DNA from: Candidatus Saccharimonadia bacterium
Lineage (GTDB): Bacteria; Patescibacteriota; Saccharimonadia; Saccharimonadales; Saccharimonadaceae
DNA length: 8,587 nucleotides
Reading direction: 5' to 3'
Assembly (NCBI GenBank): GCA_023262335.1
Contig: JALRBE010000044.1
Coordinates: 1-8,587 of the forward strand
Made by a program: the position numbers and the translations under genes. Position 1 is the stretch's first letter, and the number at the start of each line of letters is the position of its first letter. Below, piece by piece: positions 1-5,479 of the stretch. A model generated the notes under the pieces. That model saw nothing but the letters and a program-made list of their open reading frames with translations, was not told where the DNA came from and searched no databases.

Positions 1-1146
1 CAACATGTAACAAACGAACGGATAACCCGGCCTCGAGGTCGGCGCGCCGACGGTCGACGGTATGCCCGGACCGCTCGTGGGATTGCCGCTGCGATCGAAC
101 ACCGTGTTCGAACCGTTCGCCACGCTGGCACATCCGGTTATGGTCGAAGCCAGTACGCCGTTGACGTACGCACAAGGATTGCTCGTGCTCGGCGCCGCGC
201 CGACCGCAGGGTTGGCGGTATTCGAATAGAACTGCGTGACCTGCCACTGGGTCCGCTGCGACGACGTGATCGTGCTTGGGCGTTGGGAACCGAGCCATGT
301 CGGCTCCTGCTGTACCGTGGTCCGCACCGTCACTGGACCGCCGGATGCCGGATCGGCAGTAATGCTCGGCAGCAAGTTGTAATTGTATGCCACCTCGGCG
401 CAGGCCATCACGTTGCCCGGCGTGATCACCAAAAAGCCGCTCCAGGCCCCTGGCACGAACGAAACCGGACCGATGTCGCTGAACAGCACCCCATCAAAGC
501 TGCCGTCACTGTTCTGACCGGTCACGTATGAACCGAACCACGGAATGATGTTATAACCCGCGGAACTGACCCGAACGTAGCGGCAAAACCGGCTTTCGGG
601 CACATCGTACCCCGCTTGCAGCGACGAATCGATCGTGGCTGGCGGCGTCGACCACCTGCGTATGGTAGAAAATCCGTAAAAATCATAGTTGAGCGCGGCA
701 CCGCCGATCAACGCCGCTTCGGAGATGACGGCAAGCAGCGGGTTCACCGACGGATACGTCACGCGTTGCGGCGAAAGTGCCAGCGGCCTGGCGGCGGTGC
801 CGTCGGATGACGTGCCGTCAAAATAACGGTTATACACGCTGACTTCGGTGGTACGGCCATGGTTGCCACCGCTCCATGCCGACGCGTTGAATCCTACCGT
901 GTCGCCCGGATACACGTACATGTGCGTCGTCGGGTTCGAGGGCGTGTAGACCCTGCCGGTCAGGGCGTCGGTGCCATGAATATGCGTGCGGCCGCGCATG
1001 GCGAAGAACGTCGCCGAGGCGTCGTGCGTCATAGCCATGTTGCCAACCAGCGCCAAGGCAATAGCGACAGCCACATACCCGAGGTACCCGCTCATGCGAG
1101 GCAAAGGCCAGTCCCGGCCATTCCCGAATACGGTCGGCATTCTCAT
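1..1146 (-). CDS. Large secreted protein of unknown function, N-terminal part only
   Basis: This is an uninterrupted reading frame of 382 codons that runs off the left edge, so the C-terminus is unseen. I do not recognise the family. The protein opens with a basic start (Arg2, Arg11, Arg17), a hydrophobic stretch at about residues 21-37 and an A-S-A motif at 43-45, which together look like a Sec signal peptide or a signal anchor. The rest is rich in Gly, Ser, Thr, Asn and Tyr, as in extracellular beta-structured proteins. Only five cysteines are visible (188, 249, 325, 339, 379), so disulfides outside the cell are possible. The start at 1146 was chosen because an extended -10 element ends 11 bases upstream. 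ATG at 1140, two codons in, is an alternative. It diverges from the cupredoxin-like gene. The frame is well supported by continuous coding of plausible composition; the function is open. Confidence 0.8.
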   Translation of the reverse strand, partial: MRMPTVFGNGRDWPLPRMSGYLGYVAVAIALALVGNMAMTHDASATFFAMRGRTHIHGTDALTGRVYTPSNPTTHMYVYPGDTVGFNASAWSGGNHGRTTEVSVYNRYFDGTSSDGTAARPLALSPQRVTYPSVNPLLAVISEAALIGGAALNYDFYGFSTIRRWSTPPATIDSSLQAGYDVPESRFCRYVRVSSAGYNIIPWFGSYVTGQNSDGSFDGVLFSDIGPVSFVPGAWSGFLVITPGNVMACAEVAYNYNLLPSITADPASGGPVTVRTTVQQEPTWLGSQRPSTITSSQRTQWQVTQFYSNTANPAVGAAPSTSNPCAYVNGVLASTITGCASVANGSNTVFDRSGNPTSGPGIPSTVGAPTSRPGYPFVCYML

Positions 1147-1157
1147 ATCTACCGGCA

Positions 1158-1186
1158 ATTGTAGCATAAAAGCATAAGGACAAACA
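1158..1186 (-). promoter_or_regulatory. Extended -10 promoter of the left-edge secreted protein gene
   Basis: On the minus strand the sequence TGCTACAAT gives an extended -10 element, with the hexamer TACAAT at 1163-1158. A weak -35 candidate, TGTTTG, lies 17 bp upstream at 1186-1181. Initiation about seven bases downstream would fall near 1151, leaving only four or five bases before the ATG at 1146 and no room for a Shine-Dalgarno sequence. Confidence 0.6.
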
Positions 1187-1203
1187 GCAGTCAGAGCGGC
1201 CAT

Positions 1204-1231
1204 TTGCGAGCGGCACGCCACCTGCTATACT
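1204..1231 (+). promoter_or_regulatory. Extended -10 promoter of the cupredoxin-like gene
   Basis: TTGCGA at 1204-1209 is followed after 16 bp by TATACT at 1226-1231, which is preceded by TGC, so the -10 is of the extended type. The predicted transcription start is about 1238-1240, at the ATG at 1240. This element is also why the upstream in-frame TTG at 1204 is not taken as the start: it lies inside the -35 box. Confidence 0.65.
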
Positions 1232-1239
1232 CATGCGTA

Positions 1240-1674
1240 ATGCCACAAAACGCTCATGGTTCGCCGTTCAAAAAATTCGACGTCATCGTCATTGTCATCA
1301 CCGTGCTCAGTTTGGCGCTGACGGCCGGCGCGGTCATCATGAACAACGCGAACAACCGCGACTTCACTGGCCAGGCGGACGTCTCGATCGACATCAACGA
1401 CAGCTCCCTTTCGGCCAAATCCATCACCGTGTCAAAAGGCACCACCGTCACCTGGACCAACAAAGGTACGCAGCCCCATAGCGTCATGCGCGAACACGAC
1501 GACGACGACCACGCTCACGCCGCGACCACCCCCGACAACGTCGACCCCGAGGTATTCTCGAGCCCGGCGCTCGATCCGGGCGAAACCTACTCATTCACGT
1601 TCGAAGAGCCCGGCAAGACCGAGTACCACGACTCGCTTCACCCCTCTATCACCGGCTCGGTCACCGTCAAATAA
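1240..1674 (+). CDS. Membrane-anchored cupredoxin-like protein lacking the usual Cys and Met copper ligands
   Basis: The 144-residue product has an N-terminal membrane anchor or uncleaved signal at about residues 14-34, followed by a single cupredoxin (plastocyanin/amicyanin-like) domain at about 46-144. Recognisable parts are TVTWTNKGTQPHSV at 68-82, carrying the first ligand His80, and YHDSLHPSITGSVTV at 129-143. Active relatives usually read Y-H-C-x-x-H-P-x-M-x-G here. In this protein the Cys is Asp131 (codon GAC) and the Met is Ile137 (codon ATC), while His80 and His134 remain. A His/Asp-rich loop (His86, Asp87-90, His91, His93) lies between the ligand regions. A blue type-1 copper site therefore looks unlikely; another metal site or a purely structural role is possible. 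Domain placement is from family knowledge, and the function is inferred. The gene ends one base before the stop of the convergent lectin-like gene. The start at 1240 fits a leaderless transcript. Confidence 0.87.
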   Translation: MPQNAHGSPFKKFDVIVIVITVLSLALTAGAVIMNNANNRDFTGQADVSIDINDSSLSAKSITVSKGTTVTWTNKGTQPHSVMREHDDDDHAHAATTPDNVDPEVFSSPALDPGETYSFTFEEPGKTEYHDSLHPSITGSVTVK

Positions 1675-1675
1675 T

Positions 1676-2353
1676 TCAAAGCTGTCCGGTTGCGATACGA
1701 ACGTTATCAAGTCGACCGGTCGTTGACCCAGAGAACAATGTCACGCCCCAATATATGCCGTTTGCCGACTCGGGCACGCCCGTATCCGCGACCGTTTGCA
1801 CAAGCGAACCGTTCACGTACGCGCTGACATTCGTGCCGTTAACACCAAGTCCTATGCGCGCACCGACGACCCCCACGCCAGCCGCGCTTGTGTACAAGGT
1901 CGAAATGGTTCCGGCAACGTTCTTTTCAATCAGCAAGACTCCTGTCGTTCCAACGCTGACCCGATAATAATTGGACGCGTCGACATACCGCCCTACGCAA
2001 CCCACACTGCTACCGTGCAGCGTGTCGTACAGCGCCTCGACGTAACCGTTCTTCACTCCGACGTTGAGCCTGGCGACTTTCGCCGACGCCGACGCAGCAG
2101 GCCCGAGCTTGCCAGCTATGATGCCAATGTTCGCGGACGAGACCCAGGTAAGCCCCGCGACGGAACCGCCGGCATAGTAGTTCGGTGCGACGCCGTTTAT
2201 GGTGGCGACGTCCGCGGCGGTGAACGAGTCCGATACGAGAATGGGGTGCGCCGCGATCGGATAAATTTGCGTCGTGCCTATATAAATCTTCGTAACGGCC
2301 GTCGACCCGACGTACGCTGCCGTTACCGACATGGAGCCGATTCTGACACTCAT
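1676..2353 (-). CDS. Lectin-like (concanavalin A/LamG-type) beta-sandwich protein with a phage-tail-like N-terminus
   Basis: The product has 225 residues. Residues 1-32 carry two copies of a short motif, AAYVGSTAVTKIYIGTTQIY, of a type seen at the start of phage tail-associated and fibre proteins. Residues 40-225 begin with SDSFTAAD and contain alternating short strands, a Y-V-D-x-S-N-Y-Y-R-V segment at 123-132, V-x-A-Y-V-N-G at 176-182 and a closing R-L-D-N-V-R motif at 214-219. These are features of concanavalin A-like/LamG-type carbohydrate-binding sandwiches. No signal peptide is visible. The ATG overlaps the stop of the upstream fibre gene in an ATGA arrangement (2350-2353), so translation is probably coupled and the two products are likely made in a fixed ratio. 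A role as a sugar-binding partner or tip of the fibre is inferred. The exact family could not be verified. Confidence 0.8.
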   Translation of the reverse strand: MSVRIGSMSVTAAYVGSTAVTKIYIGTTQIYPIAAHPILVSDSFTAADVATINGVAPNYYAGGSVAGLTWVSSANIGIIAGKLGPAASASAKVARLNVGVKNGYVEALYDTLHGSSVGCVGRYVDASNYYRVSVGTTGVLLIEKNVAGTISTLYTSAAGVGVVGARIGLGVNGTNVSAYVNGSLVQTVADTGVPESANGIYWGVTLFSGSTTGRLDNVRIATGQL

Positions 2354-4185
2354 GCGCTCACCATGTAAACGGTATTGGCATCATAGGTACCGAGCGCGTC
2401 GTATTGCGCCTGCGTGCCTGTCCACATGGTTAGCGCCGTTGCCGTGCCGTTCACCGAACCAGATACTTTCGCCCGCTGCAAGGCACTTCCGCCAATCACA
2501 TGGAACGCCTTTGAGCCGCGATCGACCCGTTGCAGCAGGACGTTCGTCCCGACTGGTACGACAAGCTTTGAGGTACTCCCGCCAACCAAGGTCAAATCCA
2601 CGTTCCCCGTGCCGTTCATAGTAAAGTCCGCCGTGACCGCCCATAGGGTCAGTGTTTCACCTGGCGTCAAATAGCTGGTAATGGTAGCGATTTCCGTTGC
2701 CCCGCCCGGCACGTAAACGGTGGGGAAATTATGCGTCGTTATGGTGGCCGCAGCTGCCGCTATCTGGCGAGTCAGCTGCGAAGTAACCGGTGCGTTGAAC
2801 GTTTGGTTTTGCGTAAAGTTCGCCACGGCCGAGCCGCCGTCGGTCGCGAAGTAATTGCCGTTCGTGCCGCCGAACCAGTTGCCCCTGCCGATACCGATCG
2901 ACGCGCCTGATACTCGTATCGAGAACGGCGAGACACCTCCTATGGCAGTCATGCCGGTGTTACCAAAGTGCGAGCGGTCGATCCGGGCCGTCGACGCGGA
3001 GGTAACATGAACGCCGTTCGAGAGTCCTTCGAAATGACACGTGTCAAAGCTGATGGACTGCGAGTTGTCCAGAAATACCGCGAGCTGCGCCTGCTGGAAC
3101 GTGCTACCCACGAACGACCACGTATGCGGCGCCTTCGATGAAACGTAATATGGTGCACCGCCGCCAGGATTGGTCGTTGTCGTGGAGCCGTCGACCGAGG
3201 TGTCATACGTGCTCAGCTGGCGACACAACTTAAGATCGTAGCCGGCCGCTTGCGCCGACCCTGAACCGAACGCCTCGAGCATGCCGTTCCTGAACGTCAC
3301 CTGGTTCACCTGACCGGATGCAAGCAACACGCATGACTGCGCCTGCGCCTTACGCCACAGCACGCAGTCTTCGAACGACAAGAATTGTATGGGATCAAGC
3401 GACGAATTGCCGCCGCCCTCAAGCCATATCGCCGCTTTCTCGAAGTTATATACCTGCACGCGCGTGAACTGCGCGTTCCACAAGCCTGACGCCGCGTCGC
3501 CACCGCTGCGCCGAGCATAAAAGTGCATGCCGTGCTGGTTCGCGTTTCCATGGCCCCAAAGCGAAATGTCTTCCATGCTCCAGTACTGGGTTATGCCATG
3601 ATCGAGCAAAAAGACCGCGTCGTTCGTAGACCCCGAAGGTGGCTGAATGATCGATGCCTCCATGCCATCGCCGAACAGCTTGACGCGAGGCTTGACGATA
3701 AGCCCGTCGGCGCTATAGGTTCCTTTAGGAACGTATAGCGACCCGCCCGTCGTGCTGGCCGCGTTTATTGCGCTTTGAAAAGCAGCCGAGTCGTTCGTCG
3801 ACCCATCTCCTATTGCGCCGAAATCTTTAACGTTCAAGATTTTGCTGTCATACACCCCTATCGCCTGCCGAGCGGCAGCTTGCGTCGAACCGGCCGCGAT
3901 GACGGCAGGCTTGCTCGCGAGCGTGCTCCAATCACTGGTAGCATTGAGTTTTGCCTGCACCGCGGCGTCAAGCAACGTTTCCGTGACCGATCCGTCGGCA
4001 ATGGCATTCGCGCTAACGGCGTTCGTCGCGATCTTTCCGGCAGTTATGGCGTTCGGAGCAATAGCGTCGTTCGTGACGCTGTTATCTTTGAGCAACCCAT
4101 CAGGTTTATGGGATTGAGACAGATAATCATTAAGAATGTCTCCCCAATTGCCGTTATCGCCGCCAGGCTGTGGAAGCCTCGCCAT
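2350..4185 (-). CDS. Tail-fibre-like protein with a pectate-lyase-type right-handed beta-helix
   Basis: This 611-residue protein is modular. Residues 1-34 form a leader with MARLPQPGGD, WGDILNDYL and SQSHKPDG, which I know from Saccharibacteria fibre-like proteins. Residues 35-74 are eight five-residue repeats with Val, Ile or Leu in the centre. Residues 115-175 match the start of the Pectate_lyase_3 family (LNVKDFGAIGDGSTND, then YVPKGTY and LFGDG), and a right-handed beta-helix probably continues to about 450. The C-terminal part (about 465-611) ends with W-T-G-T-x-A-x-Y-D-A-L and N-T-V-Y-M-V, like the tail of phage fibre and minor tail proteins. No signal peptide is apparent. Such helices bind or cleave polysaccharides in phage tailspikes; no catalytic residues can be assigned here. 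It is the first gene of a two-gene operon with the lectin-like protein and has its own promoter and Shine-Dalgarno sequence. Function in surface adhesion is inferred; a prophage remnant is the alternative. Confidence 0.87.
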   Translation of the reverse strand: MARLPQPGGDNGNWGDILNDYLSQSHKPDGLLKDNSVTNDAIAPNAITAGKIATNAVSANAIADGSVTETLLDAAVQAKLNATSDWSTLASKPAVIAAGSTQAAARQAIGVYDSKILNVKDFGAIGDGSTNDSAAFQSAINAASTTGGSLYVPKGTYSADGLIVKPRVKLFGDGMEASIIQPPSGSTNDAVFLLDHGITQYWSMEDISLWGHGNANQHGMHFYARRSGGDAASGLWNAQFTRVQVYNFEKAAIWLEGGGNSSLDPIQFLSFEDCVLWRKAQAQSCVLLASGQVNQVTFRNGMLEAFGSGSAQAAGYDLKLCRQLSTYDTSVDGSTTTTNPGGGAPYYVSSKAPHTWSFVGSTFQQAQLAVFLDNSQSISFDTCHFEGLSNGVHVTSASTARIDRSHFGNTGMTAIGGVSPFSIRVSGASIGIGRGNWFGGTNGNYFATDGGSAVANFTQNQTFNAPVTSQLTRQIAAAAATITTHNFPTVYVPGGATEIATITSYLTPGETLTLWAVTADFTMNGTGNVDLTLVGGSTSKLVVPVGTNVLLQRVDRGSKAFHVIGGSALQRAKVSGSVNGTATALTMWTGTQAQYDALGTYDANTVYMVSA

Positions 4186-4189
4186 TCGT

Positions 4190-4195
4190 ACCTCT
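4190..4195 (-). promoter_or_regulatory. Shine-Dalgarno sequence of the fibre gene
   Basis: AGAGGT on the minus strand lies four bases before the ATG at 4185. It supports this start and shows that conventional ribosome binding is used beside the leaderless-type starts elsewhere in the window. Confidence 0.6.
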
Positions 4196-4220
4196 TGCCA
4201 TTACGCCTATGTTTGGAGTA

Positions 4221-4250
4221 AGTATAAGGATTTCATCCGTGCAAAGTCAA
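4221..4250 (-). promoter_or_regulatory. Promoter of the fibre/lectin operon
   Basis: TTGACT at 4250-4245 and TATACT at 4226-4221 are separated by 18 bp on the minus strand. Both boxes are close to the sigma-70 type consensus. The predicted transcription start is near 4213, giving a leader of about 28 bases that contains the Shine-Dalgarno sequence. On the opposite strand the same bases read TATAAG (4223-4228), so the core may also fire towards the three-helix gene. Confidence 0.65.
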
Positions 4251-4262
4251 CTAGTAGTCCAT

Positions 4263-4290
4263 AGGAGGCTCGATAATGCCGGAATTATGA
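4263..4290 (+). promoter_or_regulatory. Possible leader minicistron (AGGAGG plus four codons) coupled to the membrane protein gene
   Basis: AGGAGG at 4263-4268 is followed after seven bases by ATG at 4276. That frame encodes only Met-Pro-Glu-Leu and stops with TGA at 4288-4290. The stop overlaps the ATG of the downstream gene as ATGA (4287-4290). The layout would allow a ribosome to terminate and restart. It may also be chance, because a leaderless start is a competing explanation. Confidence 0.35.
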
Positions 4291-4691
4291 TGTACCCTGT
4301 AAGTATGCAAAAGAACCCCAAAGGCACTCCCCTCGCTCATCCGCAGGAACACGACGCGCTGCAGCTGACCGGCACGTACAAAAAAGCCGCAACCATAAGT
4401 GGAGCGGTCTTCGGCATTTGTGCCGTAGCATTGAACACCTTCGGTAGCGACGCAGCTGACAACCCGCTGTATGGTGTCGCTGGCCTGCTCGGCGCCGTCG
4501 CGTTCCTGGGCTTGTTGTTTTCGCTGATCGCCTTCCATGTAGCAACCAGTTATCCGGAAAGTCGCGATTCGTTCGGCAAAAAGTTGCTTCGCGTCATCGG
4601 CAAGTCGTTCCTATACGTCATTCTGCCAGGGATAATACTCACTGCCGTTCTCATGACTACCCTCCACCTCACGGGCGTCGCCAAATATTAA
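4287..4691 (+). CDS. Small membrane protein with three predicted transmembrane helices, unknown function
   Basis: I do not recognise the family. From the ATG at 4287 the product has 134 residues: a polar N-terminus (1-32), then hydrophobic segments at about 34-52, 64-86 and 105-128, with a charged loop S-R-D-S-F-G-K-K at 92-99 between helices 2 and 3. The start is uncertain. A strong AGGAGG at 4263-4268 is 18 bases from this ATG, too far to serve it directly. That sequence instead fits the ATG at 4276, which opens a four-codon frame ending on the TGA that overlaps this gene's ATG. Alternatively GATAAT at 4272-4277 could be the -10 of a leaderless transcript. ATG at 4290 and 4305 are further options. 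The stop codon overlaps that of the convergent TauE/SafE gene. Coding is supported by the clear membrane pattern. Confidence 0.72.
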   Translation: MMYPVSMQKNPKGTPLAHPQEHDALQLTGTYKKAATISGAVFGICAVALNTFGSDAADNPLYGVAGLLGAVAFLGLLFSLIAFHVATSYPESRDSFGKKLLRVIGKSFLYVILPGIILTAVLMTTLHLTGVAKY

Positions 4692-5428
4692 GCTGTCAGC
4701 AGCAGCGCCACGCTCGACGCGAATATCGTCAGTGCCATTACCACCGTCACGAATGATTCTCCGCGCCGCAACGCGATTTTCGATCCCACGTACGTGCCAG
4801 CGAACGCGCCCGCGAGGCCCACGAGCCCTAACCATACGCTCACGTACCCACCGATCAGCAGCGACACGAGCGTGACCGGCGACAAAACCGCCACGATCAC
4901 CCGGCGCGTCGCCATGGTCTCGAGTTTGGTCGTGCCGAACAGCAAGGTCAGCACGTACACTGCCAAACTCCCCACGCCCCCGCTGAATATGCCCTGCAGG
5001 AACAGCACCACCGAATAGAGCGAATATCCGGCGACTTTGTGCCGGCGCGTCCGGCGCTTAGGTAGGCGTTTTTTGATGAACAACGTCGGCAGCAAGGCGA
5101 TCATGAGTACCGCCAGCGCTATCTGGAATTCCCTGCTGCTTACGGCCGCGAACACGAGCGGCGTCACCAAGCCCACCAAAACGGCCACCGGGATCATCAC
5201 CCTCGTTATGTCTTTTCGTATGTGCCCAGACTTCAAGAACGCGGCCAGTCCGCCGAAGTCACCGCCGAGACCGCTCAGCTTCGCGGTCGCCACGGCAGCC
5301 TGCGGTGGCAATCCGGTTGCTATGAACGTGGGAATCATGATCATGGCACCACCGCCCCCGCTCATCCCCGAAACCACGCCGGACACGAATCCGACGACTA
5401 CAACGAACAGGGCGGGCAAAAGTTCCAT
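4688..5428 (-). CDS. TauE/SafE-family (former DUF81) membrane transporter
   Basis: From the ATG at 5428 the product has 246 residues, close to the usual family length of about 250. It shows the internal duplication of the family: a Gly-rich SGMSGGGGAMIMIP at 20-33 in the first half and FSGGVGSLAVYVLTLLFG at 148-165 in the second, each in a hydrophobic hairpin. About eight membrane segments are visible, with a strongly basic cytoplasmic loop, KKRLPKRRTRRHK, at 119-131 joining the halves. The family exports sulfite, sulfonates or other small organic anions; the substrate here cannot be told. The in-frame ATG at 5440 is rejected as the start because it lies within the -10 element, whereas ATG at 5428 follows that element by seven bases. 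The gene is downstream of the 589-residue gene on the same strand and could also be reached by read-through. Its stop overlaps that of the convergent membrane gene. Confidence 0.9.
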   Translation of the reverse strand: MELLPALFVVVVGFVSGVVSGMSGGGGAMIMIPTFIATGLPPQAAVATAKLSGLGGDFGGLAAFLKSGHIRKDITRVMIPVAVLVGLVTPLVFAAVSSREFQIALAVLMIALLPTLFIKKRLPKRRTRRHKVAGYSLYSVVLFLQGIFSGGVGSLAVYVLTLLFGTTKLETMATRRVIVAVLSPVTLVSLLIGGYVSVWLGLVGLAGAFAGTYVGSKIALRRGESFVTVVMALTIFASSVALLLTA

Positions 5429-5435
5429 AAGCACC

Positions 5436-5444
5436 ATCATACCA
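5436..5444 (-). promoter_or_regulatory. Extended -10 element of the TauE/SafE gene
   Basis: TGGTATGAT on the minus strand is an extended -10 element, with the hexamer TATGAT at 5441-5436. No convincing -35 box lies at the right distance. Transcription starting about seven bases downstream would begin at or next to the ATG at 5428, which argues for a leaderless mRNA and fixes the start codon. Confidence 0.55.
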
Positions 5445-5479
5445 TTCGCGCCAAGTCAGGGTTCCGGGCTACCGTAGCC

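Noticed and set aside
830..1246. Minus-strand open frame of 138 codons overlapping the left-edge gene
   Set aside because: It is a shadow in another frame of the same strand. The frame from 1146 runs unbroken to the edge and shows a signal sequence and plausible protein composition; this one is Arg/His-rich and reads through the promoter region.
1796..2368. Plus-strand open frame of 190 codons opposite the lectin-like gene
   Set aside because: Its product is Arg-rich with no domain pattern, while the minus-strand frame has a coherent beta-sandwich sequence and ATGA coupling to the fibre gene.
2350..4185. Active pectate lyase assignment for the fibre protein
   Set aside because: Only the fold-level signature of the family is visible. 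I cannot point to catalytic residues, and many tailspike-like helices of this type only bind sugars.
5429..5440. Upstream ATG at 5440 as the TauE/SafE start
   Set aside because: This codon overlaps the TATGAT -10 hexamer and would not be in the transcript from that promoter. It could still be used on a read-through mRNA from the upstream operon.
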